DNA from: Rhabditophanes sp. KR3021
Taxonomy: Eukaryota; Nematoda; Chromadorea; Rhabditida; Alloionematidae
Assembly: GCA_963281155.1 (NCBI GenBank)
Contig: CAUJLY010000004.1
Span: forward strand, 4,898,001 to 4,962,000
Reading direction: 5' to 3'
DNA length: 64,000 nucleotides
A model generated the notes under the pieces. The model searched no databases. It saw nothing but the letters and a program-made list of their open reading frames with translations, and had not been told where the DNA came from. Position 1 is the stretch's first letter. Each line of letters starts with the position of its first letter. Of the stretch, positions 24,790 through 37,900 are shown one piece after another. A program made the translations under genes and the position numbers.

Positions 24790-25294
24790 TTATACCTTGT
24801 TTATTATTCTCAGAAGACCGTAATAAATGACTAAAGTATCTCCAGGATATATGAATTTAGAAGCAACAAACATAACTCGTGGGTTGGTTTTTTGAATGTC
24901 ACTTTCATCAAAAAAGATTCTTGGGACTAAGTTGTAATTTTCGGTTCGGCGTGAAATTAAGCTTTTTGATATCCCTCTGTTCATAGTAGCGTCAATGCAA
25001 TAAAATACGCCTTTGTATGTAAAAAAGAACATGTACATCAATTGTTTGGGTGTATTCCGCGATTCTTCCAGCTTACGTTTGGCATCATCCCCTGAGAGAA
25101 GTTTTCCTAAAAATACTTAAAAGATTTAATAAACTATTCATACCTGTATATTCAATTACATCTTGGCCAAAATCAACAGCAACTGGGGACGTAAGGCTTT
25201 GTAATCTTCCCCCGATATTTTTCTTTGCAACTCTTGGTACAAACGGTTCTTTCATTTTGCCAGCAGATCTCAATTGTCTTGCATGTACACCCAT
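24790..25294 (-). CDS. KMT5A/PR-SET7-like SET-domain protein, probably catalytically impaired
   Basis: Exons 25144..25294 and 24790..25106 (155 residues). It aligns through the whole SET domain of the histone H4K20 monomethyltransferase: DVIEYTGKLLSGDDAKRKLEE, YMFFFTYKGVFYCIDAT and FIYPGDTLVIYYG. However, the N-flank of the fold usually has GRG and here reads GGRLQS; the RLINHS cofactor-binding motif is replaced by KSLISRR, losing Asn and His; and the DYG motif reads YYG. These are core positions for AdoMet binding, so methyltransferase activity is doubtful. It may be a structural remnant, a divergent paralogue, or a decaying copy; the frame is open throughout. It lies 400 bp upstream of mtIF2 on the same strand. 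Confidence 0.7.
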
Positions 25295-26092
25295 GTTTAG
25301 TTATTAATAAGAATACTACTTCTAAAACACAAATCAATTAAACAATTGTAGTTAAGATAAAAAATTAGGCACGATTATGAAATAGCATTTTAAATTATAT
25401 TGGTACTCTATACCGCTTACTTAACGGGATATCTATTTCGATGTAGGATACATGCGAATATATTATACAACTTAAATTTGTTCGAACAAAATATCGATTA
25501 GTAGAGCATCATTACGACATTAGTTATTTTAAAATCAAAATTGCTTGTTTCATATGTGATTACTACTTACATTTATAAGGGATACAATCATAAGCATACG
25601 ATAAATCAAAAGGAGCTTAATTTTTGGATATGCACTTAGTTTTTTGTCTATAAATTGAAGATGGCCATTATTTGTTAAAAATGTTTCATGTAAACTTGTT
25701 ATTTACCAAATCATACAAATTTATTGAGAAGAATAAATAGTTAGGAATCATTAAGTTGTGAGATGATAGTGAACAGTAGTAAACTTCCTTACCTTTTTGT
25801 CCTCTGTCTCCATAAATAAATTTTTTTCAAAATCTGTTAGCGCCATCAAATAGTTCTAGTCTTTCTTTACAAAACTGATAAACACTTTTTTTATACGTCT
25901 GACCTGGCAGCTTAAGAAGCCATTTTAAAAATTTACAAAAAAATGGTTACATGAATAATTTTCGGATTTACTAATTTAAGGAATTACGAAATTTAAGAAT
26001 TATATAGGGGGAAATCATGTATTACAACTTTCTAGTTCGTAGCATTCAGTCAAAAAGACGGCAATAATTCAACATCTATTAAAATAAACCAA
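25295..26092. other. Intergenic, one possible minus-strand exon only
   Basis: At 25,793-25,846 (minus) an ATG-initiated stretch MALTDFEKNLFMETEDKK ends at a GTAAGG donor, which looks like a small first exon, but no downstream partner with matching phase was found. An overlapping frame up to ~25,918 is also open. Not annotated as a gene. Confidence 0.3.
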
Positions 26093-26234
26093 TTAATTTA
26101 AATAAAGACAAATCTTAGCGGGACTTTCATTATAAGCATCTTTCAAATATTTTGCTTCGTCCAAAAATCTTTCAGGTGATTGAAGATCAAACTTCTTGGG
26201 CGCATACGAACATTCATATTTGATCCAGTTATGC
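26093..26234 (-). CDS. Candidate alternative last exon of the calpain gene
   Basis: A 142-bp exon with a clear acceptor (TTTTTTAAAG) and 46 coding residues (starts HNWIKYECSYAPKKFD) before TAA. Its entry phase matches a GTATTT donor at 26,381-26,382 in the calpain's last exon, which would replace the normal MYL-stop ending and give a 687-residue form. The normal ending gives 643 residues, closer to CAPN5, so this is probably alternative. It could instead belong to another gene whose first exon I cannot see. Confidence 0.4.
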
Positions 26235-26372
26235 CTTTAAAAAATAAGACACTTTGTTTTCAATATTCTGGATAAAATTAGTACTTTAGGATCAATATGC
26301 GAATTTATTATAATGATTGTTCATAATTAAGATATTTATTTAATAGTTAGAATGAGTAATGACGTGGTAATA

Positions 26373-29300
26373 CTATAAATACATTGGATCATCATAAGAA
26401 CAAATTTCTAAATTTATCCTGCCTACTGATATGGAACTACTTTGAGATTTTAAAAGTTCAATACTGAATACTTTTTTTTCATTATCAGAGATTTCGGAAA
26501 AGAGAGATTCTCCAACTAATGATTTCTTAGTTTTCGAGTCGGACCATAACTGAATTCTAAATTGAGTGTACCCTGTGAAGCAATGAAACAAAAAATTTTC
26601 ATTGAAATTTAAATCTCCAACTATTTTTCTGGACTTAACACTCGTTTGTCTAGTCTTAACGACACAATAAAATCTTGAGCTTTTCGCATCTATATTTTGC
26701 AATTCGAAATACTTGACAGTTAATCTCATAACATATCTTGGTGTGTAGCATGAGAATATTTTGGGGACTGATACCACATCATTTTTTAATTCTTTGATGT
26801 TTTTGCAATCTTGTGTAAAAATTCGGAATATGTATTCTCCTGTTTCCTGAAATGTTTTGTTAATTGAAATTTGATTATTATTTTTAGTAGAATAATGTGT
26901 TAATCAGAAAAAATGGTTAATTGTTTTTTTGGCACATATTAAGGGTAGCTAATACTTCTTGGAACGATGCAATTGTTTCTTTTCGTGGCAAACCAACTTG
27001 ATCTGCACTTAAACGGTGAGTTTTACCTTTTTATAAGCTATTTAATATTTTTATGCGCTATTAGGATGATCCTATTTAATGTATTAGTTTTGGCGCTAAT
27101 TATTATTATTGTTCTGTTGAATATCATATATTCATCCTTCTTTATTTATTATGTACTTTATCTATAATGAAGCATTATATCTTATCAGTTTTCATGTTAT
27201 AAATGGATAAATCCCTCGGGAGAAAAGCTCTGGACAAAGCAATACTCCAACCACTGACAAACAAAGAGGCAACAGTTGTAAAAAGAACTAGTATGGAGGA
27301 TTAAATTAATACCATTTTCACAGTCAAAAAAAGAAATGGCCGAATGGGCTTATAGATGATAATGGAAAATTTATTTTGGGATCAACAGTTGCTTGTGAGT
27401 TATTATTTAGGCCATCATTTGTTGCTGGCAAGACGACTATAAAGAATTTAAATTTGACGGCTAAATTTATCTACGATTATAGTGATTTACTTAAACGTAT
27501 GTTCATTCGTTTCTCCTGTATCTCTTACTTTTTAGAACAAATAAATAAATTTGATATGACAAGAGTATCTATCTCTGCAACTCCATGAAGATAAGCAACG
27601 CCCAAGTGTATGACAATTTATGTACTTCTGAGGATTGCTGTATTCGAAAGAACAAAAATGTAGCCTACACCCAAGATTATGCAAAAATCTCATTCCAATC
27701 TCACTTTAAGGTGTGCATTATGCTTATATTGTAGCTAACTTAGTTAATAGAGGACTTTACTGCTATTTTTGCGTGGAAGTTTCCCTCCTCCATGATAAAA
27801 CAAAAGATCTTCTGGATGGTAAATATCGACACAGATTATAATGTGAAATAATCTTTGACGATTGTAGAGGGAAAAAGAACAAGCTGCTCTTTGACATGCT
27901 TGTTCATCCAAAACTTTGTAAAGAAGGGTATTCTCTTGTCAAAATTGGACACAACGAATTTAAAGAAGAAAGATTCGAAAAGTTCTATGGCAAAGCATAT
28001 AAAAAAACTATCTTAAATACTCTTTTTAATTGCATCTTTTAATTAAATCTTAATTGCATCTTTCAATCAATTTTTAATTACATCTTATAATTAGTTTTGT
28101 TTAATAAATTCTTAAAAAGTAATATGTATTTTTGATTAGCAGTATTAATGCAAATGGTTTAAGTATGAATATTTTTTAAATTACCCGTGGAGCATACGTG
28201 GAAGGTACAACAATATATCTACCGATTTTCAAATTCTTTAAACTGAGAAAAGCACTGCGTGAATGAACATAATCAGAGGTTGCAATGACATCTAATAATT
28301 GATGAATCCTACAGTCTCGATTTATTTCTACTTTCATCACATACATTCCGATAGGTACAAAAGCGGCCCTTTCCTTTTTTCCTTCACTCTTGTCCTTTTG
28401 TGTAAGAGTTAAAAGAATAATACTATCATCTGTTTTGACATCAAATGCATACTGCGGATTTGACGTTGCTGTGCCAAAGAAATTTAATCCTCCTCCACTT
28501 CTGTCATTTGGAGCACCAGATCTTCCATTTGTTGCCCAAGCTCCAAAAAATCTGCTTTCTTTATAAATACTATCACAACAATTTGACTCTGGGTGATTTA
28601 GTATTCTGCATATACTAGAACATTGAAGTTTATTATTTGGTATGTTTAAATGTATATTTTGAATAAATGTATTAGATAGATTTTTATCAATCTGTTCTGT
28701 GAAGTCGGTTAAGCTTTAATGTCAACTAAAAGCTATTTAGTTTCATGACAATAGTCTCTATTTATTACAATGATTATCGTGTTTAATATAAATTTAAAAA
28801 CTACTGGAAATTGAAGTATCGTTTGTTAACATAACCTTTATTAAACTAAATGACTCTTTAGAAAATTGTCAGCTGCCGTTGGAGTGAGCAGTAGTTTAAT
28901 TAAAAAAATAATTTAAGCAAGAAACGGAGTCGCGATATTTGTTTAAGCAATTAGGAAATGAAGATTTCAATAATGCTGAATTAGTGCCCAATGGAGGGAA
29001 AATAGGAGTTAAAAGAAGCCTTCTTCTTCCCGCTCATTGCAAGTATTCTAACAGTTTGTTTGAAAATACTTTGCCGAATGGTAAGTTCAACAAAATATAT
29101 GCATTTTTTAATTTATATATTGTTTAAAAACATTTAATTATATCAACCCTCATTCACTTTGCCCACTAATTCAGAATTTAAAACAAGATTCGCCTCTCAA
29201 GCCAATACGATTGAAGTAATATGTATCGGTGCCGCGATTAACTTCTAAACTTACAAATGGGCAATTCTGTAGACTTTTTCAATGATCTTCACTTTGATAG

Positions 29301-32300
29301 AGCAAAAGAATTAGAAAACTATCACTTCTTGACATATTCCCAATCGCTCATTACATCGTCTAACTTTCCTTGATAACATCTGATAATGATAAGACCTACA
29401 GTTGTAAACATTGTTTATTACTTTTTTGTGCCTCCAGATCTCCCAAAATTCACAGAAAAGGTAGTGAATATATGATGAATATATATTCTAGAGAAGCAAG
29501 AGTATTATACTATGTAGATTTGCTAAGTAAATACCCGACTTTATAGAAGGTATTTGCGAAAAATGTGTGTTCTTTTATGAACCAGTAAAGTTTTATTTTA
29601 CCCTTTTGTCTTGTTGGTATTAGTCATACTAGGACTCTAGACCAGTACACTTATTATTAGGTGAGTTTTGTGCTAAGGAAAAGAACTGCACATCTACATT
29701 TAATGTTAAATCCGCTTACTTACAACACTTTCAATATCGTGGCAGCCAACAATTAAGTGATGCCAAATAAGTGCTTATCAAAAAATTGAAAGCTGAAAAT
29801 GTATTAGATGTCATCTGCCGCAAATACACGATCCAACTACTGTCAATAAAGGATACATTTACTTCTTTTTGGATCCCAAAGCTACTGGAAAATAATTAAC
29901 TAAGGACAAAGTTTTTGACAATTTTGAGTTGTTTGGAAACGCGATTCGTTATGTTGGTCAGTCTGAAAAAGATGTGAGAATAGGTTCACAGCACAGCAAA
30001 TTTAACGCTAAATTGAAAAAAACAATTTAATCGGCAGAAAGGAGAATAGAATGAATCAAGTTATTAAAGCTTGATCAGGGATGATCGTTGTGATGTTGCC
30101 AGTCAGGTCTAAAGAAGTTGCTGAGAACCTCGAATGAATTCGTATGCAAAAATACAAGTGGCAAATGTTCCATGAAACAAACATATCTCCTAAATTCAGT
30201 CAACGCCCGTGCAATTGGAACTATCTTATCTAGAAAAGTGCTTAATGCAAAAGAAATTGTTGATACCATATTTTTGTCTTTACTATAGTTTTTAATTGTC
30301 TATTTTCTAGTAAACCTTTCTAATCGTCCACTTTTAATAAACCTTCATAATCCTTCATTTTTGGCAAGCATTTATAATTCTGTTCGATAAATTTACCTAA
30401 AATGGAAAAAATGAAAAAAATGATTTAAGGTTATAAAAGATTACCTTAGATCAGTGAAGTTTGAAATAAAATCAGTGAAGTTCATCTAAATTAAACATAT
30501 ATTGTATTAAAGATATTACCATTCAACAAATTAATACAAATTTGGCGAATGTTTACAAACATACCCAAAAATCGCCATCGTCATCTGATCAGGTAATTTA
30601 AATGTAAATAACGTTTTTTGTCGTGTAAAGATTACAGTGGGAATTAGTATATTGATAAAGTATCATTAGGTAAAAGTGCACATATTTTTATTTCTTAATA
30701 TTCAAGCAAAATTATTATATTGTGGGTAGAAGTTACTTATACTGTGTTTTCTTACATGTATGATATATTGCAACTAGTCCAAGTCTATTTTAAGAGAAGA
30801 TTCTAATTAACGAAAATTATGAATCTTTTTGACAATGAATTTACCCTATTTTAATGCCTTTGACAAATTGTTTTTGCTACATCACACATTTATTTTCCGA
30901 ATAGTATCTCCAGATTGATGACACTATATTTCGAGTGTTATATCTCATTTTGGAGTTAATTAAATTGTCTACTTAATGAACAAGTCCTTATTTAATAAAA
31001 CAACGATAAGTTTTAAAAAATACAAACTTTAATTTTGTGGTCTTTTTAGTCATTTTTGAAATACTATTTTCCACTATATTCTTTACACAAAAAAACCGTG
31101 AGGAGTTACGCAATTACCTAGTACAATTCCCAATTCCTTCTTTTGTAGAACACTCACCTGAAATTTAAACATATAGACAATCAGCCTGAGTAATTTATTA
31201 GGAATAAAATTATATCTCGAGTCAATATTTCTAAAAAAGTTTGTTTATAACCCCAAAAAGGCTTCAATAATAATTGAATGTTTTTAGTACATTGACCATT
31301 TGAGAAAGTAAATTTTATTTTTTTAAATGTAACAAGTACTTATTAATACTTAGTATTTTTGTAAGGGTCAATTAATTTTTCTACCGACACATTGACTCAA
31401 CAAAAAAATCATCTCCCTCGTGGATTGACTTGAAAAATATGTTTAACACGTAAGGCAGGAATAAAAATGTTGGTTGGGACTTGACATGACATTTTTAAAT
31501 GTAAGTATGTCGATACAAATATTGGTTGTGAAATTATATGTTCACTCTGTTTTAATTTAGTGTAAAAAACGATTATCATGATCATTTTAAGTTCAAAAAA
31601 GGTTATAATTTTCTGCATATATAATCTATCCCTTTTCAATTAAAAAGAACTTTTGCATTGAGTGGTCAAATTTAATTTACCTGGTTCCATTCTTCAGAGG
31701 CATCTGACCAGGCACCATTATATTCACCTTCTGCCCAAGGATTTCTTTAAAGCTACAATTGAACAAATGAACTAGAAAAGTCATTTTTACCTTAGCCTTA
31801 TCATCATCTTCTTTTCGAGTTTACTAAAATATTTAAAAGATGCATTCTTTGCGTCTAATTCGATGTATCGTACAGCTGTTATAGCATAAGCATGTCTTAA
31901 AATTAATCCATTTGATAGAACTTCTTCGTTTTCACCTCCCTTTGCACCCTACAAGTTCATTTCAGTTTAAAAGGGTGTGAAATAAGATCTTACAATCGCT
32001 GCTACCATCAAAGATTGGCATGCAAATTCTCTTTCGAGTAATTTAAATAATTTGCTTATTTTTTGGTTACGATCACATTCTTCAGATTCTAGAAATTTTG
32101 CAAAAACTATATTTTCAGGCACTCCGCCAGACACGTCTAACAAGGCGTCAGATAATTGCCCGCCGGACAGATTTTCATAACATCCATACCTAAAAATAGT
32201 AATTAGACAATATGAAGAATGCATAAAATATTTCAATAATCGGGATTATTTGGTAGTAAATTACATTTTTGCGAATGCTTTTTCTAATAATGCAGGCCAA

Positions 32301-34293
32301 AATTCATTAGGGGTTTTTGATCTGGCAAATAGTAATTCATTGTTCTTCGTCGGCAATAAGTCATCTATTATAATATTTTCCCATTTTCCGTATCTCCAAA
32401 AAATAGCAATTAGACAAATTGAAGTAAACTTAAATATTAATTTGCAAATAATAAATAACATGTATTTTTTAGAATAGTGCTTTCTAACCCAACCAATCTG
32501 TACACACTTTTATAATATAACTACAGCATATCAAATTTAAATAATAAAGGTATATAAAATTTGAGTTAACACACAACACTTTTTGCTGTCTGTTTTCAAT
32601 TTTACGCTTTGTGTCAAACAATTTGTCCAACCCATTTGATGTCATTTGGCATTGAACTTAACTATTAACATCTCCTTAAAAATTTGTTTAAACTACAAGA
32701 TTATCTCTTCATAATTTTGAAGAATAGTTAACAACATATAGATAATACAGTGAAGCTAGTTATATAATTTAATGGCTTTATAGCAACTAAAATCATGACT
32801 AATTCTTTGATTTATTTCATAGAGACTAGGTTGTATTGAGTGACATAAATTGCTACCTTTAGCATTAAAGAGTAATATTTACAATTACATCTTAATTGCA
32901 ATTGAATAGCAAACCTAATATTTGAGTAAAAAATACATGATGACTAATTTTGTTTTAGGGTGGTTGCAATATTAAATATCTTAATAGAATTTGCCTTAGA
33001 TTCTTCTTCTAAATCAGACAATTCCTCTATGAATATCCAATCTTTTTGGGGTGGCAGAATGGAAATAAAGGGGTTGGTAATGAAAGATCTCATTAAGCCT
33101 TTAAATTGGTCTTCATATTTATTTGAGAAAATTCCTTTTACTTTCGACACATTGATATTTAAACGTATTTGTGTGGTTCTTAATGACAAAAAACATTTCA
33201 CTCAAAAGCACATTGAAGAATATCCATCAGTTAACGTTAAGGAAACGTCAAAAAAGAGAGAACCGAAAAAGGCAAAGGACTTTATAATGGAAAGCCCATC
33301 GTAGATGTTAATGATCAGTATTTGCTGGATAGGTATACCAGAAATTCAATTAGTAGGGAATAGCTGAATCTAAATACGGTAAGAAGAGATCTGCTCTTAT
33401 CAAGTCAGGCAAGCCAGAACCTGTAAATCAACGCTCTAGTCAAGAAAATCATATGATTGGCCAAGAAGATAGGAATAGAGAAAATGCAGGCAAAAATAGC
33501 CCGGGGAAGAGCAGCTGTAAAATCAGAAAGAACTAATTTTACTCCTTTTGAAGAAGAAGATAAAGAAGCTTATAACAATCAGGTTTCTTGAGGGAAAAAC
33601 GTGACACAAAAGTTTCGGATTTAAATAAAGAAGCAAAAACAATTGACTCCGTTTTATAGACCACAGACCATGAAGTCGCCGTAATGCGTAACGAAGGAGG
33701 GTGCGCTCGAGGAAGAAAAATAAACCTGCTAGGACTTTGGAAGAAATGAATAAAATCTATGACGACAAACGAAATAAAAGCGTTAATCTAATTTTTACCT
33801 ATATCTTTTTCATAATGTAATTTGTCTTGCACCTATTCTTATCTAACTTTGTAGAACTCGCTCATATTTTTGTCTTTTAATATTATTTTTAATTAAACCT
33901 GCCGTGACCATACCTCCAAAAAGAAAATTTAAAGATACCAACGTAATGGTTATTCGAATTCCATTCTTGCTTAGTACAATCGGGAAGTACTTTATTCATC
34001 AAAGATTTATTAAGCGTTAATCCCAAAAAAGCGCTCAAGCACCAACAGTTCCCTAAAATTCCTTGTTGAACATCGCCAAAAGAAGCTCCCTCTACAAATA
34101 GTTTTGGATTGTCCACTAATTCGGACGGTCTTTTCCACACAATTTCGCTATTTTTGCCACTTTCAAGAAACAAGGACTCGTCAGTAGGAGGAAATGTTGT
34201 GTCAATAAATAGACTATTATTTTTAATGCATATTTTCTTAATTTTGTTGTAATCTTGATCAAATATTCGTTTGTTATTATTTAAAAAACCCAT
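26373..34293 (-). CDS. CAPN5: Calpain, CAPN5/TRA-3 type
   Basis: Cytosolic calcium-responsive cysteine protease without EF hands. Exons: 33914..34293, 32265..32393, 31994..32189, 31791..31948, 31681..31744, 31118..31157, 30565..30584, 30445..30485, 28185..28614, 26373..26846 (1,932 nt, 643 residues; human CAPN5 640, C. elegans TRA-3 similar). Catalytic triad intact: Cys in [11 protein letters not shown], His in [10 protein letters not shown], Asn in IRLRNPW. Then the calpain beta sandwich ([20 protein letters not shown]...STYAPR...[11 protein letters not shown]) and a C-terminal C2 domain. Exon 7 is a 20-nt microexon (DDDGDFW). Introns 1, 8 and 9 are 1.3-1.8 kb and contain plus-strand gene relics, while most others are 45-80 bp or a few hundred. 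In C. elegans TRA-3 acts in sex determination; that role here is not implied by sequence. Confidence 0.92.
27186..28050 (+). pseudogene. Unassigned gene relic (copy D) in calpain intron, antisense to host
   Basis: Open pieces in plus orientation separated by stops: ~27,206-27,300 ([14 protein letters not shown]), ~27,330-27,495 ([17 protein letters not shown]...), ~27,590-27,715 and ~27,870-28,040 ([21 protein letters not shown]). Internal GTA...AG gaps look like former short introns. The [D/E]xG..I.[V/L]G pattern resembles first exons of copies A, B and C elsewhere in the window. No domain recognised. Confidence 0.35.
28930..30290 (+). pseudogene. Degenerate GIY-YIG-like gene (copy E) in calpain intron, antisense to host
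   Basis: Plus-strand pieces: ~28,936-29,083 ([14 protein letters not shown]...), ~29,650-29,880, then ~29,915-30,030 with [21 protein letters not shown], and ~30,080-30,125 with [18 protein letters not shown] followed at once by a stop. The YVG[KQ]S.KD.RI...H..KFN segment matches copy A (9.0 kb) and SKE.AE..E matches copy B (49.3 kb), so they are relatives. Several in-frame stops mark this copy as broken. It spans calpain exons 8 (not overlapping) to 9 intron only. Confidence 0.5.
33000..33790 (+). pseudogene. Unassigned gene relic (copy F) in calpain intron 1, antisense to host
   Basis: An open stretch 32,960-33,304 ([19 protein letters not shown]...[19 protein letters not shown]) is followed by Lys/Arg/Glu-rich coding-like pieces in changing frames to about 33,780 ([33 protein letters not shown]). 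The composition is that of a basic, nucleic-acid-binding-like linker, but no domain was recognised and the frames are broken. Confidence 0.3.
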
Positions 34294-34903
34294 TTTCTAA
34301 AATCAAATTAAAGTAAATAGGTTGTGTAGGTAGAAGTAATAAAAAAAATATAGCAAAACAAATTGATTAGTATGGTCGTTGAACGCAATATTTATATGCA
34401 TATACATTTGCGATCAGTGTACATATAGATAGAGTATAAAAGTTAAGAAAGTAACGAAGAATATTGTATACGGAAAAGACGACAGGTTTTCTTCATAATA
34501 TGCGCGTTACGAATACAACCAAGAAAAGGAAGTTCTTAGTATATTTTTAGTTAATGACACATCATTATCATACATTTCATACACTTTAGCCTATCCTTTT
34601 ATCTCTATATAAAAGACGATTAATAGGAGCTTATTAAATATAGTTTGCAAAAGCTTAAATTGATAACATAAGATTTTAACAAAGGAATATATTTTAGTAA
34701 TAAATTTATAATGCAGATGTTTATTATCATGAAGAGTTACATATTTTTTGATGTGGAAAAGTTTGCACAGCATTTAATAAAAAGGGTTGATGAAATATGA
34801 TGTTGGTAAATTCAAACACAACGCAAATAAAAAAGTTCGTTTTGAAATAAAAAGCTTTTATTGAGAGTGATTCACATTAAAAATAGGTGTAATTAAAATC
34901 TAT
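34294..34903. other. Intergenic, no gene seen
   Basis: Contains the 5' flank of the calpain gene and the 3' flank of the PTR gene. No supported coding exon. Confidence 0.5.
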
Positions 34904-37900
34904 TTAATCTAATTTAATCATATTTATATTATTATTATATTTTTTTCCGGTATCTGGCGATAATTCGTCAGACTCGTAATTGTTTTCTTTTTTCAGATTC
35001 ATTTCGATTGATGATTGTTCAGTGACATCAGATGCAAACGTTCTTATAAGAATGGGTAAAATAAATAAGCCGTGAAAGATTCCAACGAACACAACCAAGA
35101 TATTAGTTTTGGCAAAGCTTCTTACTGAGTTCGAATTGACCAAACCCATAGACAACACTGAAATAATAGTTGATACTCCTGCTTGGACAACAGGCCATCC
35201 AATTGCACCCAAAGCCTCGCTGATCCGTTTATCTGGATTTCGGTTAACTGTTCTGTAAATTTTGTAAGCTACATGAGAAGAGTAATCAATGGATAACCCA
35301 ATGGCCATAAAAAGAGTTACTACAAACCCTGGATCAAGTTCAGCTCCCCATAAACTCAAAAACCCAGAAACCCCTATATCCATTGTTACTAATGTACTAA
35401 TGATAATAAATAGAATCAAGGTGTCGCCAATAAATAAAACTAATACACATATGAGTGCTATAACGACGGTTCCCAGAGAATTTAATGTATTGTCTTTCAG
35501 TTCCAAAAGCTGATCACTGTAGAAGTTGTTTTCGTCAAAAACCAACGCCTGGAATTGGGGATAAGAACTTGTAATATTTCTCCATTTCAGAAGTAGTTTT
35601 GTCCGCACATTCCAATCTTTTATTTTATACGCAGTAGTAAAGAAAAATCTTTTGACATATTTAGTTCCTGGTATATAAATGGTAATATTAATAAATAAAA
35701 TGTTTATACAATACTTTAGAACTTCGTATTTTTAAATTTTAATGTTACCCATATCATATTAATTAGTATAATGTCATTTAAAATAAAATGTATAAGGCTG
35801 CGTACCAACAGTTCTTTAAGACTTTGAATATTTACAGATTTTAGTTATTTTTCTGTCATATTAAACACATAATTTAACGTAATTCATCATAATTCTTACT
35901 AATTTTAGTTGCAAAAAGGTCGCTGAAAATGTAGAAGCCATCTTGATAGATGCCTTCAGTGATCATATCACTCATCCCGACTCCCAAAAACCTTATCTGT
36001 CATATGTGAGCTATTTGGATTCTAAGAAAAGTAGGGAAGTTACCCAATTGATTTAAAATATCAAAATAGTTTTTTATTTGTGCACCCATTGAATTCGTAG
36101 TTAATTTACCTGGTCTATTTGGATTGTCATCCCACTTTAAAAAAATTTTCCATTGCGAATTAAAACTGACTTTTAAAAATGATTCCAAAATTTGATAGTA
36201 TGTTTCCTGTTCTACCAAGAAATATTGCTTATAATTGTCGAAATCTCTTATCCATAATTGAGTCGAATTAGAGCCAATTGAAAATTCAGTTGATTCTAAA
36301 TCTGCAACCATTTGTAATAATTCAGCTGCCTTTTCTGGTTCCCTACTCAAATCCGGTGCATTGTTAACATATACTCGTCCTATTACTCCCTCAGACCATA
36401 TTTTTGACTCTGCCTTTTCTAGGTAATGTGTCAGTGGTGAATCATCAACAAGTAATCGCGAAGGCGTAAGATCTGGTGTCAAAAGACTGCACCCATAAAA
36501 AGCTAAGTAAATATAAACAAAGTAAATACATATGAAAAATATTCGAACGTATTTAGTGCATAAAAATGGAGCCATTTTGTTTGCGAAAAAATTATGCGTA
36601 GGTGATATAAAATTAGCTGATTTGGAATGGGCAATTTCCTTGTCTGACATTTTTTTGGTTGCCAAAATGCAATGGTATCCAGCTCCTTCTCGTTTTCCTC
36701 CTATGATAATTTACATATTAATAGGTAAACAAATTGTTTTAATTTTTATATTAGCTGAAAAAGTTAAATTATTTTCACTAATCAAATCAACAATTCATAA
36801 TAGTCAATCTATTCTTTCAAAAAATAATAATGTTGGTGCACCAATCCTAAACTATAGTTAGTCTTTAATGTTAGTTCCAAAGTAATAAACTTTGTTGTAT
36901 GTATTTTTATAATTAATAAGTTGTGTTACCTAAAGCCATGACTCCAGCGAATAATGTTATTTGATAAAACCAATCAAAGAAAATAGCCAATGAAATGAAT
37001 TTGCAAAAAATTGATATTGCTGGTGTAGTACTGAAAGTACCTATACTGAATGATATGATTGATGTTAGTGATGTAACAGAAATGGCTGTTCCGGCTTCTT
37101 CCAATGATAATGCCATCCTTTTTGAGGGTGACAATGTTCGCTTAGTATCCTGCCATGCTCCGAGCATTACATATGTATCATCGACTCCACTTAAAATTAA
37201 GAATATAAACGTTCCTCTTAAAGTGACTTACATTGTAAAGGCTAGAAAGGGCATGACGGTGACTTGGTTGATAAATGGAACTCCGAGGAAAAATAAGATC
37301 CCTGATGAAGACATAATTGCCATTGACGAGACTATAAACCCCATCAACGCTTCAATTGGTTTACTAGTGATCCAGTCACCAGTCATACTAGATCCGCATG
37401 TAAAAACTAGCAATAAAAACACTGTTAACGATATATACGGAAACGTATAGGTTGTATTTTTTTGCATCTCATCTTTCAAAATTGATAACGAGAAAATTGA
37501 ATATCTAATATGTGTTGTATTTTGATGTAAGTAATTACGGATTGACTTTTCGACTGCGATACTAACCTCATCTGAACTATGGTTATCAACTGAACCAACA
37601 AAAAATATTAGGTGAGCCATTTCGACACTCTTAATTCCCTTTTCCCCTCCAGGTGTAATACCATACAAACTGGAAGGTAGAAAGAATTTATTTTCGAAGA
37701 ATTGTAACATGGGATATTCCAAAATAACTCTTGGATCTTTGCGTAACTTGTCAGACTTCATAACGCTGAAAAATATTTCAATCTGAGCATTGCCTAGTCT
37801 ACATAGTTCTAAAGCGTGACAGAAGCTGCTGTTTGTGTTCAATATTTTACCATCAAGCTCATACGTCATATTCGTTTTAACAAACATATTAAAATTAAGT

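Noticed and set aside
28690..28735. Longer calpain exon 9 with ~40 extra residues before CRILN
   Set aside because: The GTTCTAG acceptor at 28,615 gives gap-free alignment with CAPN5 and the right phase; the upstream acceptor introduces an unmatched insertion.
34904..36665. In-frame TGA at about 35,999-36,001 in the PTR gene, as a frameshift or selenocysteine codon
   Set aside because: A GTAACT donor at 36,042-36,043 and an acceptor at 35,668 join in phase and restore the family sequence, so the TGA is intronic.
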